This document shows, one piece after another, positions 35,850 through 43,560 of a stretch of DNA of 64,000 bases. Under the pieces are notes generated by a model, which searched no databases, was not told the origin of the DNA, and saw nothing but the letters and a program-made list of their open reading frames with translations. The stretch is from NCBI GenBank assembly GCA_040218815.1, contig JAVJQS010000012.1:50109-114108 (forward strand), read 5' to 3'. Each line of letters starts with the position of its first letter. Position 1 is the stretch's first letter. The stretch comes from JAVJQS01 sp040218815 (GTDB taxonomy: Bacteria > Bacteroidota > Bacteroidia > Flavobacteriales_E > Vicingaceae). A program made the translations under genes and the position numbers.

Positions 35850-37751
35850 TTGTGGTACCAAATAAAAAAAAAGGATCTTTTACTCTGCCTAATCTTTTTG
35901 GTAGGTTCCATTTTAAGGATATATGGATTTTGGTCATGGTCGTTTACCAACGATGAATTAAGTGCTCTCAGCAGGACCAACTATGATAGTTTTTCATCAC
36001 TAATTGAAAATGGTATAAAACCTGATGGACATCCTGCACTTGTTCAGGTATTTCTATTTTACTGGGTTAAGATAATTCCAGTCAATGAGTTCTGGATTAG
36101 ACTTCCATTTGTGCTTGCTGGAATTCTTGCTCTACCCTATTGGTATTTATTGCTGAGAAACTGGATAAATAAAAATGCAGCAATCTTAAGCACAGCAATT
36201 TTTGCTTGCTGTTACCCACTTGTACTTTACAGCCAGATTGCGAGACCCTATTCTTTTGGCTTATTCTTTGTTATTGGGTTCGCTTACTACTGGCATAAAC
36301 TTGCTACGTATAAGACCGAGAAAAAGACCATTTTAGGATTTATATTATTCGGAATTGCTGGATTAGTAACGCATTATTTCTCCGCCCTTCAAATTTGCCT
36401 TTTACTCTTATTTGGGTTAAAGGTGTATTCAAAAAAGCAACTAAAACATTACCTTTTAGCTTCATTGGCAATTGTATTGCTTTTTGTACCTCATTTAGGC
36501 ATTACCATAAAACAACTTTCTATTGGAGGCCTAAGCTGGTTGCCAGTGGCTGAGTCAGGATATATTTTTAGATTTCTGAAGTATGCTTTTAATGAAAGTA
36601 GCTGGTTCAAGACCTTTGTTTTATTCATTCCAATTTTCACATTGACTTTTGGGAAGATTAAATTACAATGGAAAAATCATAAGCTCTTATTCTTACTCTT
36701 TATTTTTCCATATTTGCTTGCCTATTTTTATTCAATACATATTTTTCCACTGCTTCAATTTTCCATTTTAATTTTCTCATTCCCTTTTTTAATAGGATTT
36801 CTAGTTTCTTTTATTTCAACTAAAACAAAGGTCAAACGAGTAAAAACGTATAGTCTTTTTATTCTAATAATTGGAACTTATACCCTTCAAGCAGACTCTT
36901 ATATCTATAGCAAAAAACCATTTGCAGATTTTAAAGGAGTTGCTAACAAAATAATAGAGTGGACTGCCTCAGTTGGTGAGGAAAACATTCAAATAATAGG
37001 CAATGCGTCCAATGCAACATATCTAACTCACTATTTAAAGCAAGGAAAAGAAACAGTTGACCCCAGGTTCCTCCCGTTTGATTCTGCCAAAAGCTATGCC
37101 TCGATTGCAAGCCTATTTAAAGGCAGCAAAAAGGAATATACATTAGTTGTATTTGCAGGTCAACCGATGCCACCAGCAATTCATGAGTTTGTAAGAGAAA
37201 AATATCCATTAATTACCAAAAAATTTAAGCGATTTAATGCTGAAGCAATACTTTATAAAGATTCAACTTTTGATCGTAAGCAGCAGTTTGAAACAGTTTA
37301 TGAATCCTACAAAATCAATAAAAAATGGCGCGTTTATGAAGCACAATTAATTGATAGTATTTATGTTGACTCAGCGCCATCCTACCAATTAGTTCCAGGT
37401 ATTGAGTATGCCCTAACCTACCGAGATACAGTAAAAAACCTAGTTACACCTGAAAGTAAATACTTAACAGCTTCAGCTTCCTTTATTTCCAAAAAACCAG
37501 TAGATGTAAAGCTCGTTATGAGTATCAATTATAAGGGAAAAGAGCTGCACTGGCAAAGCTCAAGTTTAAAAAAATTTCATCAAAAAAATCAGTGGTCACG
37601 GGTAGTCGCTGTACTTGAAATACCTAACAAAATCCCCAAGAATGCTGAAGTAGTTATTTTCTTTTGGAACCCTAATCAAAGTAAAATGCTAATAGACGAT
37701 TTTAAGATTATTAATTTTGCAGACAGTGATTACGACTATTATCAATTTTAA
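35850..37751 (+). CDS. GT39/ArnT-like polytopic glycosyltransferase with C-terminal beta-sandwich
   Basis: A 633-residue membrane protein. Residues 1-340 carry about 10-12 membrane segments; the first periplasmic loop has the GT-C acidic pair in FTNDELSALSR and the later GIKPDGHPALVQ, as in polyprenyl-phosphate-sugar transferases. Residues about 460-633 form a soluble beta-rich module (ALTYRDTVKN, VVIFFWNPNQSKMLIDDFKI) similar to that at the end of the 43561-45597 protein. It starts with TTG four bases after rlmB and ends six bases before the acyltransferase gene. The donor is probably a lipid-linked sugar; the acceptor is unknown. Confidence 0.75.
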   Translation: MWYQIKKKDLLLCLIFLVGSILRIYGFWSWSFTNDELSALSRTNYDSFSSLIENGIKPDGHPALVQVFLFYWVKIIPVNEFWIRLPFVLAGILALPYWYLLLRNWINKNAAILSTAIFACCYPLVLYSQIARPYSFGLFFVIGFAYYWHKLATYKTEKKTILGFILFGIAGLVTHYFSALQICLLLLFGLKVYSKKQLKHYLLASLAIVLLFVPHLGITIKQLSIGGLSWLPVAESGYIFRFLKYAFNESSWFKTFVLFIPIFTLTFGKIKLQWKNHKLLFLLFIFPYLLAYFYSIHIFPLLQFSILIFSFPFLIGFLVSFISTKTKVKRVKTYSLFILIIGTYTLQADSYIYSKKPFADFKGVANKIIEWTASVGEENIQIIGNASNATYLTHYLKQGKETVDPRFLPFDSAKSYASIASLFKGSKKEYTLVVFAGQPMPPAIHEFVREKYPLITKKFKRFNAEAILYKDSTFDRKQQFETVYESYKINKKWRVYEAQLIDSIYVDSAPSYQLVPGIEYALTYRDTVKNLVTPESKYLTASASFISKKPVDVKLVMSINYKGKELHWQSSSLKKFHQKNQWSRVVAVLEIPNKIPKNAEVVIFFWNPNQSKMLIDDFKIINFADSDYDYYQF

Positions 37752-37757
37752 GCGCTA

Positions 37758-39041
37758 ATGCTATACCGTATTCTTCAATTCATAATGAAGCGCAGCATTT
37801 CAGCGCATTATCTTGAGCTTAAGGGCATTGGATTTAATACCATCTCTAAAAAGGGACCGCTTTTAATTGCTGCAACGCACCCCAACTCTTTTTTAGATGC
37901 GTTATTATTGACGGTATTAATCAATAGACCTCTGCATTTTTTGGCCCGCTCAGATGTATTTAAAAGTAAATGGTCAAATTATATCCTTCGTCGCCTCAAT
38001 TTGATTCCAATTTACCGACTGCAAGAGGGTCAAGAAAATTTGAATAAAAACGAGAGAACCTTTGAGGAGTGCAATAAAATACTTGATGCAGGAGGTGCTA
38101 TTTTAATATTTGCAGAAGGTTTAAGTGTAATAGACCTTAAGTTGAGACCTTTGAAAAAAGGACTCGCCCGCATAGCTTTTGGCTTTGCTGAAAAACATAA
38201 TTTTTCTACAAACTGCGAAATTGTACCCGTTGCAATTAATTACGATCGACCAACCGAGTTTAGGAGTAAAATATTAATTGGTGTTGGAGAAATGGCAAAG
38301 ATTACTGACTTTGAAAAAGCCTATAGAGAAAGTCCAAGTGCAGGATACAAAGCATTGAATAAGCATGTATTCAAAGAGTTAAAAGAACATACAATTGAGG
38401 TAAGTGAGGAGGACTATCTTATTTATAAAGCGGTAACTGAGTTAGACTCTTGCTACCAGCAAAACTCTCTTGCACGCAAAAAATTGATAGCTGATCATAT
38501 ACATGAAGCGGATAAGAAAAACAATGAAAAATTTCAAGAATTAACCGAAAAAACTGAAGAGGCCTTTAAAATCTTAAAGAAATACAGGCTCAACTTTAGA
38601 AAATTAAAAGCAAACAATGGCTTGAGTTTAAAAAGTGGTCTCTTATTGCTTCTTGGTCTTCCGATAGGTATAATTGCATTTATTTTAAACTTTATGCCTT
38701 TTTTAATTGCAAAAAAGATTACCGATAAAAAGGTAAAAGCAATAGAGTTTTATGCTTCAGTCCGTTATGTTTTAGGAACCTTATTGTGGATAATGTGGGT
38801 AACGATTATAACAGTTATTGCAAGCTTTTATAGCCTTATATTTTTAGTTTCTCCTGTATTGCTCTTTGTTTTATTGAAGTATTATTTAAAATACTATGAA
38901 GAATATAAATACTTTAGAGCCACCTATAAATTGAGGTTATTAAAAAAGAACGAGGTAGATTATCAGAATCTACAATCATTAATCGTTTCAATTTATCGCT
39001 TGAGAACTTCATTAGGTTTGTCGCCGAAAGTTGGTAATTAA
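37758..39041 (+). CDS. PlsC-type lysophospholipid acyltransferase
   Basis: A 427-residue membrane acyltransferase. Block I reads ATHPNSFLDALLL, the NHPNxxxD variant (His and Asp spaced by five residues) used in one branch of glycerolipid acyltransferases; block III is FAEGLSVIDLKLRPLKKGLA. C-terminal hydrophobic segments (residues about 290-330 and 340-385) anchor it. It probably acylates a glycerophospholipid or related lipid at the inner membrane. Its TAA lies in the TTAA shared with the convergent VOC gene. Confidence 0.82.
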   Translation: MLYRILQFIMKRSISAHYLELKGIGFNTISKKGPLLIAATHPNSFLDALLLTVLINRPLHFLARSDVFKSKWSNYILRRLNLIPIYRLQEGQENLNKNERTFEECNKILDAGGAILIFAEGLSVIDLKLRPLKKGLARIAFGFAEKHNFSTNCEIVPVAINYDRPTEFRSKILIGVGEMAKITDFEKAYRESPSAGYKALNKHVFKELKEHTIEVSEEDYLIYKAVTELDSCYQQNSLARKKLIADHIHEADKKNNEKFQELTEKTEEAFKILKKYRLNFRKLKANNGLSLKSGLLLLLGLPIGIIAFILNFMPFLIAKKITDKKVKAIEFYASVRYVLGTLLWIMWVTIITVIASFYSLIFLVSPVLLFVLLKYYLKYYEEYKYFRATYKLRLLKKNEVDYQNLQSLIVSIYRLRTSLGLSPKVGN

Positions 39042-40066
39042 ACTTTCAAGCGCTTCATTCCAAGAACCTTAAAGATAATCCTTGGTAATGGCTTTTGATT
39101 TTTCTTGTCCTTTAAGTGAATGTACCAACTTAGCTTTTTGAGAATAGGTACTTTATGAGTTTCAACTAGCTCAATCAAGGTATTGTCTTCATCTTGAACA
39201 TAGGCAAACTGGCCAGCTGCTTCACCCATATCAAAGCTATTTTCACTATCTACTACAAATTCATGACCCAAGGCTTTTGCCTTTTTTCGCAAGCTATTCA
39301 TATTCTGAACATCAAAACAGATATGAATAAAACCTAAATCTCCCCAGTATCTTCCTTTAAAAATTTGAGTTCGGTCATTTTTAGGATCGCATACTAGCTC
39401 CAGTTGAGTAGGTCCCAATAATTGACTAAAAGCACTTGTTTTTCGTTCTTTAGGGGTTAACCAGATCCGTTCCAATCCATCTTCTCCAAGTTGTTTTGCT
39501 TGAACAACTTCATAGTTCAGTACTTCAGTATAAAGGGTTAATGATTTTTCGATATTACTTACGCCAATAGTTGCGCCAATTACACCACCTACTAGTGAAT
39601 TGGTGCGCATAAACTGATAGTTATCTTCAATGATTTTAAAGGAGTTCGAAAAAGGATCTATCACTTCAAAGTAAGACCTATTCAAATCATTTCTCTTAAT
39701 AGCAGAACAAGAAATATTAGGCAGTTTATCAAAATAAGCTTTGGTTTTATGCGCATCTAGGCAACGCATTTGGACGCTATTAATACCTAAATCACCTTCC
39801 TTTATTGAGTTTTTGGAAGCCGTTGGTGTTCTAGAAGTAAATTGCCAAACTTCAAAACCACCACCTCCTTGTAAGTTCATTGCAAGCACGGCTTTTCTCT
39901 TTTGTGGTTCTCCACCAGTATACTCGCTCATTAATGTCGCCTCAGCTGCGTCATTAAAAATTGGCAAGTCCATACCAAAGTGTTTTGCATACCATCTCCA
40001 AGCCTCTTCAAGATTTGCCACTCCAACTCCAACTTGCTGTATACCTGCGATGTTATAATCAGACAT
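39038..40066 (-). CDS. VOC (glyoxalase/bleomycin-resistance/dioxygenase) family protein
   Basis: A 342-residue tandem VOC-fold protein. The first module begins GIQQVGVGVANLEEAWRWY and the second GATIGVSNIEKSLTLYTEVL; LELVCDP, GFIHICFDVQN and FAYVQDEDNTLIELVE supply the usual His/Glu metal-binding positions. The layout resembles dioxygenases of the HPPD type but it is not HPPD by length or motifs. It overlaps the upstream SDR gene by eight bases, so the two probably act in one conversion. Substrate unknown. Confidence 0.78.
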   Translation of the reverse strand: MSDYNIAGIQQVGVGVANLEEAWRWYAKHFGMDLPIFNDAAEATLMSEYTGGEPQKRKAVLAMNLQGGGGFEVWQFTSRTPTASKNSIKEGDLGINSVQMRCLDAHKTKAYFDKLPNISCSAIKRNDLNRSYFEVIDPFSNSFKIIEDNYQFMRTNSLVGGVIGATIGVSNIEKSLTLYTEVLNYEVVQAKQLGEDGLERIWLTPKERKTSAFSQLLGPTQLELVCDPKNDRTQIFKGRYWGDLGFIHICFDVQNMNSLRKKAKALGHEFVVDSENSFDMGEAAGQFAYVQDEDNTLIELVETHKVPILKKLSWYIHLKDKKNQKPLPRIIFKVLGMKRLKV

Positions 40067-40862
40067 GATTTTCCTCCTTTGCAGCTAATTTATAAAATAA
40101 AAAGGGAAGATATTTTTTAAAATAAACCATTAATAATTCTTTTCCCCCTATCAAGGATTCACGTTTATTGTTATTCATTGAACGTATCATTTTGCTAGCG
40201 CATTCATCAGTACTAATTCCTTGCGCCTGTCCTTTATCCATTTTAGCGTACTTATTGCCATTTTTGCCTACTGCATTCATGGAAATACTTGTTTTAGCTC
40301 TTCCAACGACCATCAAATGCACTTTTATACCATGACTTTTCTCTTCAAGCGCTAGGCTTTCAAAATAGCCATGCAGTGCATGTTTAGCAGCACTGTAAGT
40401 TGACCGCAGAGGAAAGCCAAACTTACCAACTATACTAGAAGTTACCAAAAATTTTCCATTGCCACTTGACCTCAAACTTGGCAAAAGTAATTTGCTTAAT
40501 AAAACAGGACCGAAATAGTTAATCTGAAATAAGTTTTGCTCCACTTCAAAGCTAGTGTCAAAAACTGATGAACGTTGACTAACTCCTGCATTATTCACCA
40601 GCAAATCTATCTTTTCAGAAGCATCAAGAATACTTTTTGCAGCGCTTTCAACTGAAGACGATTTTGATAGGTCCAAAGGCACTACTATAGCTTCAGCACC
40701 CATTGATTGGAGTTCAACTTTTAATTTCTCTAGTGATTCAGTGTTTCTTCCACAAATAAATTGTGATTTGTATTGCTCAACCAGTTGAATTGAAAGTGCC
40801 CTCCCTATTCCTGAGGAGGCTCCCGTTATTACAGCTACTTTATCTTTCTTAAGCATTTCCAT
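40059..40862 (-). CDS. Short-chain dehydrogenase/reductase
   Basis: A 267-residue classical SDR oxidoreductase. The nucleotide-binding motif is ITGASSGIGRAL, the structural motif is LLVNNAG and the catalytic site is YSAAKHA with an upstream SSIVGK serine. NADP preference is suggested by the CGRN stretch after the second strand. It is coupled to the VOC gene by an eight-base overlap. Substrate unknown; a lipid or sugar keto/hydroxy group is possible. Confidence 0.88.
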   Translation of the reverse strand: MEMLKKDKVAVITGASSGIGRALSIQLVEQYKSQFICGRNTESLEKLKVELQSMGAEAIVVPLDLSKSSSVESAAKSILDASEKIDLLVNNAGVSQRSSVFDTSFEVEQNLFQINYFGPVLLSKLLLPSLRSSGNGKFLVTSSIVGKFGFPLRSTYSAAKHALHGYFESLALEEKSHGIKVHLMVVGRAKTSISMNAVGKNGNKYAKMDKGQAQGISTDECASKMIRSMNNNKRESLIGGKELLMVYFKKYLPFLFYKLAAKEENHV

Positions 40863-40903
40863 TTGTTGAAAATAGTTGTTTTTTAATAATTCAAACTCAG
40901 CTC

Positions 40904-41617
40904 TTATTTTAAACTTTCTTGTTTTGGATGTTTTATAAGTCTATTGTACGCATTAAGCATAATTTTTTGGGAAGCACCCCATCGAAATAATGAAAAAACG
41001 ATAAAGTTGGCCAAATTGACTCTTAAATAGCTATTTTCATCATATTTCCGGGCAGAAACAATTATATCTTTGGGAATAATTTTAAACTTATATTGCTTTT
41101 TAGCTCTAATTATAAACTCGTATTCTTCCATAATTCGCATTTTGTCATTGAAGCCATCCAGTTTTTGAAATGCAGTCTTGGTAATGTATAAGCTTTGATC
41201 GCCTCCACGGAAAACAATACTCTTAAAACGAGTAAAATAGGAGTTTATAGCTAATAGAAAGCTGTTAGAATCAAATTTAAAACGGAAGCAGCCAAATTCA
41301 AATCCTTGTTTTATAGCAGACTTGATTTCCTCAAAGAAGTGTTCGGGAGGACGGGTATCGGCATGTACAAAATAGAGCACAGCTCCTGTTGCTACTCTTG
41401 CACCTTCATTCATTTGATATGCCCTACACATGCGGTCACAACTTAAAAAAGTCGCACCAATACTGGTTGAAAGATCACGGGTATTATCTGAACTTCCCGC
41501 ATCAGCAACAATTAATTCGTAGGCAACTCCTTTAAGTTGACTTTTTAAGTAAGTCAGCAGTTTTTCAATATTCCCTGCTTCATTTAATGTCGGTATAATG
41601 ACACTCAACTCCATCAA
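40904..41617 (-). CDS. TIGR04283-like GT2 glycosyltransferase
   Basis: A 237-residue GT-A glycosyltransferase. Family motifs: VIIPTLNEAGNIEKLL, ELIVADAGSSDNT, YQMNEGARVATGAVLYFVHA (with the following DTRPP metal site), RGGDQSLYITKTAF and RIMEEYEF. This is the TIGR04283 pattern named for arsenosugar biosynthesis clusters, but no arsM or arsS is seen near it, so the arsenosugar label should not be taken literally. It is divergent from the DUF547 gene. Confidence 0.82.
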   Translation of the reverse strand: MMELSVIIPTLNEAGNIEKLLTYLKSQLKGVAYELIVADAGSSDNTRDLSTSIGATFLSCDRMCRAYQMNEGARVATGAVLYFVHADTRPPEHFFEEIKSAIKQGFEFGCFRFKFDSNSFLLAINSYFTRFKSIVFRGGDQSLYITKTAFQKLDGFNDKMRIMEEYEFIIRAKKQYKFKIIPKDIIVSARKYDENSYLRVNLANFIVFSLFRWGASQKIMLNAYNRLIKHPKQESLK

Positions 41618-41691
41618 TTAAAATCTCAAAATTTGAACGAACTTAGGACTTTTTCTTTACGTAACTTTCAAAACTAAACTTCACCAGGATA

Positions 41692-42516
41692 ATGAATCTA
41701 ATAAAGTCACTATCAAAAATCTATATCGTCCTCATAGCATTTGGGCTTCTCCTATCCTGCTCATGCAGCAACCAATCAGAGTTAATGAAGACCAATAGCA
41801 ATAACATCAATACAAAGTATGTTCTTTTCTCTACCTCATTACTAAATGCAGTGAAAGCAAGTAAGCAATCACAAGTGAACGAAATTCGATCTACTTTAAA
41901 AACAGTTCATGAAGACTCATTGGCCAGTAGTCTAAGTACAGATGCTCAAAAGAAGGCTTTTTGGATAAACATTTATAATGCACACATACAGATTCTCTTA
42001 AGCGAAGATTCGACCTTATTTGATGACCGAGGAAAATTTTTTGGAGCTCCTAGAGTTACAATTGCTGGAAATAAGTTAAGTTTTGACGATATTGAACATG
42101 GAATAATTCGAAGCTCAAAAATTAAACTCTCATTAGGCTTGTTGCGAAATCCCTTTGCTAGTAGTTTTGAAAAAAAGTTTAGAACAAAAGAAACAGATGG
42201 TCGGGTCCATTTTGCTCTGAATTGCGGTGCTAAGAGTTGTCCTTTAGTGGCTGTATATGAAGCCAATAATTTTGATGAAAAAATTGATCAGGTAGCAAAA
42301 AAGTTCCTACATAAAGTTTCCACCTATAAGCCAGATGAAGATAAGGTGATAACTACCCCACTTTTCAGTTGGTTCAGGGGAGACTTTAATGGTAAAAAAG
42401 GGGTGCTGAAATTCTTAAAAAAGTATGACGTTGTTCCAGAAGACAAGAAACCAAGTATTAGCTATGACAATTATGATTGGACCTTAAGTTTAGGGAATTA
42501 TTATGAAAGCAATTAA
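41692..42516 (+). CDS. DUF547 lipoprotein
   Basis: A 274-residue lipoprotein with an N-terminal hydrophobic helix and lipobox LLSCSC. The DUF547 domain is recognised by KAFWINIYNAHIQILL, KLSFDDIEHGIIRS and RVHFALNCGAKSCPLVAVY. DUF547 proteins have a conserved Cys/His/Asn set of unproven, possibly protease-like or thiol function. The 3' end overlaps the rhodanese gene by 14 bases. Confidence 0.85.
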   Translation: MNLIKSLSKIYIVLIAFGLLLSCSCSNQSELMKTNSNNINTKYVLFSTSLLNAVKASKQSQVNEIRSTLKTVHEDSLASSLSTDAQKKAFWINIYNAHIQILLSEDSTLFDDRGKFFGAPRVTIAGNKLSFDDIEHGIIRSSKIKLSLGLLRNPFASSFEKKFRTKETDGRVHFALNCGAKSCPLVAVYEANNFDEKIDQVAKKFLHKVSTYKPDEDKVITTPLFSWFRGDFNGKKGVLKFLKKYDVVPEDKKPSISYDNYDWTLSLGNYYESN

Positions 42517-43006
42517 ACTTTTATTTCTGCTCATGTTAAGTTCATTTTTTAAATCCAACAGTCAAGAAGTTGAAAGCTCCACTTATAATGTAATGCTACA
42601 AGCCTTGCTTTCACATTCTGTAAAAGAAGTATCAGTTTCGCAACTTAAAAATGGTGAAAAAGACATTATATATTTAGATAGCAGAGCAAAAGAGGAGTAT
42701 GAGGTAAGCCATATAGAAGATGCCATTTGGGTGGGTTATGAAAATCCTGATTTTTCAAGAATCAGTAGTTTGGATAAAGACAGTAAGCTGGTAGTTTATT
42801 GTTCAGTTGGTTACCGAAGTGAAAAGCTTGCAGAAAAATTAAAAGCCAAGGGATTTACTAATGTTTCTAATTTATATGGTGGAATATTTGAGTGGAAAAA
42901 TCAAGGCTATCAAGTTGTTGATGAAAAGAATGAACCTACAGATAGCGTCCATGCCTACAACAAAGTGTGGGGCATTTGGCTGAATAATGGTGTTAAGGTG
43001 TATTAA
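42503..43006 (+). CDS. Secreted rhodanese-like protein
   Basis: A 167-residue exported single-domain rhodanese: signal peptide MKAIKLLFLLMLSSFFKSNSQ, then IIYLDSRAKEEYEVSHIEDA, the active-site loop VVYCSVGYRSE with the persulfide-forming cysteine, and NLYGGIFEWKNQG. It would carry sulfur or act on thiols in the periplasm. It overlaps the DUF547 gene and is thus coupled to it. Confidence 0.9.
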   Translation: MKAIKLLFLLMLSSFFKSNSQEVESSTYNVMLQALLSHSVKEVSVSQLKNGEKDIIYLDSRAKEEYEVSHIEDAIWVGYENPDFSRISSLDKDSKLVVYCSVGYRSEKLAEKLKAKGFTNVSNLYGGIFEWKNQGYQVVDEKNEPTDSVHAYNKVWGIWLNNGVKVY

Positions 43007-43033
43007 TGAAAGCATAAATGGATTGAATACACG

Positions 43034-43066
43034 CTATTCGATCGGATTGACTCCGTCTGGCCTTTT
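43034..43066. repeat. Repeat A, copy 1 (T-arm-like)
   Basis: A 33-bp sequence found again at 43275-43307 with one mismatch. Its core GGATTGACTCC resembles a decayed tRNA T-arm (GGTTCGAGTCC in the nearby tRNA-His). Confidence 0.75.
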
Positions 43067-43201
43067 ACTTCTTATACCATTTTAACTTATCATTATCGTT
43101 AAGCCATTCCCTTAAAGTATAATGCCGAGGTAATTTTTAAGGAGCATTTATGCGACAACCAGTCCCGACACATCGGGATTTAAAATAACAATCGGTATGA
43201 A

Positions 43202-43248
43202 TAGTGCCCACATCAAAAGTAAAAGCAAGCTTTGCTTGGCTTTTTTAT
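43202..43248 (+). repeat. Repeat B, copy 1, with terminator-like hairpin
   Basis: A 47-bp sequence matching 43317-43363 at 45 positions. It holds the hairpin GCAAGC-TTT-GCTTGG with flanking A and T runs, so on the plus strand it could terminate transcription from the rhodanese operon. Confidence 0.75.
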
Positions 43249-43274
43249 TTTCAAAAAAGGGAGCTAAATACAAG

Positions 43275-43307
43275 CTACTCGATCGGATTGACTCCGTCTG
43301 GCCTTTT
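43275..43307. repeat. Repeat A, copy 2 (T-arm-like)
   Basis: Second copy of the 33-bp repeat (32 of 33 bases identical). Here it lies only 9 bases before the second copy of repeat B, whereas the first pair is separated by 135 bases. Confidence 0.75.
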
Positions 43308-43316
43308 TCTTCTAGC

Positions 43317-43363
43317 TAGTGCCCTCATCAAAAGTAAAAGCAAGCTTCGCTTGGCTTTTTTAT
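43317..43363 (+). repeat. Repeat B, copy 2
   Basis: Second copy of the 47-bp repeat, with the loop base changed (TTT to TTC in the hairpin). It runs straight into the inverted repeat GCTCCAAGC that pairs with GCTTGGAGC at 43399-43407. Confidence 0.75.
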
Positions 43364-43447
43364 GCTCCAAGCATTCAGATTAATGAAATTACCCTTTAGC
43401 TTGGAGCATAAAAAAAGTCAGACATTCGTCTGACTTTTACTTTTGAT
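43327..43447. repeat. Large imperfect inverted repeat next to tRNA-His
   Basis: Left arm 43327-43372 (ATCAAAAGTAAAAG, a hairpin, CTTTTTTATGCTCCAAGC) and right arm 43399-43447 on the opposite strand share both flanks but carry different hairpin cores (GCAAGC/GCTTGG left, GTCAGAC/GTCTGAC right). The right arm is the 3' trailer and terminator of tRNA-His. Confidence 0.75.
43408..43438 (-). terminator. Rho-independent terminator of tRNA-His
   Basis: On the minus strand AAAGTCAGAC pairs perfectly with GTCTGACTTT around the loop GAAT, followed by a run of T. It begins about 12 bases after the tRNA 3' end. Confidence 0.9.
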
Positions 43448-43448
43448 G

Positions 43449-43523
43449 GGTGGAAGATCGGACTCGAACCGACGACTTCCGGCACCACAAACCAGCGCTC
43501 TAACCAACTGAGCTACATCCACC
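43449..43523 (-). tRNA. tRNA-His (anticodon GTG)
   Basis: Folded by hand on the minus strand. Acceptor GTGGATG pairs with CTTCCAC (one U-U mismatch at 6:67); D-arm GCTC/GAGC; anticodon stem CTGGT/GCCGG around loop TTGTGGT with anticodon GTG; five-base variable loop; T-arm GTCGG/CCGAT around TTCGAGT. The base before position 1 is G and position 73 is C, the extra G-1:C73 pair that marks tRNA-His. CCA is not encoded. A terminator follows. Confidence 0.95.
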
Positions 43524-43560
43524 ATTTTGAGGGCGCAAAGATATCAAAATTCCTGCTTTT

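Larger units (their letters stand above)
43007..43448. other. Repeat-filled non-coding gap before tRNA-His
   Basis: No ORF longer than a few codons is credible in this 442-base gap. It contains two copies of a 33-bp repeat (A), two copies of a 47-bp repeat with a terminator-like hairpin (B), an inverted copy of B next to the tRNA, and a small GTCCCGACACATCGGGAT hairpin near 43161-43180. These are listed separately. Confidence 0.85.

Noticed and set aside
40904..41617. Arsenosugar biosynthesis locus
   Set aside because: Only the glycosyltransferase family name points there; arsM, arsS and arsenic transporters are absent.
43007..43448. CRISPR array at the repeats
   Set aside because: Only two copies each of two different repeats with unequal spacing and no unique spacers; no cas genes nearby.
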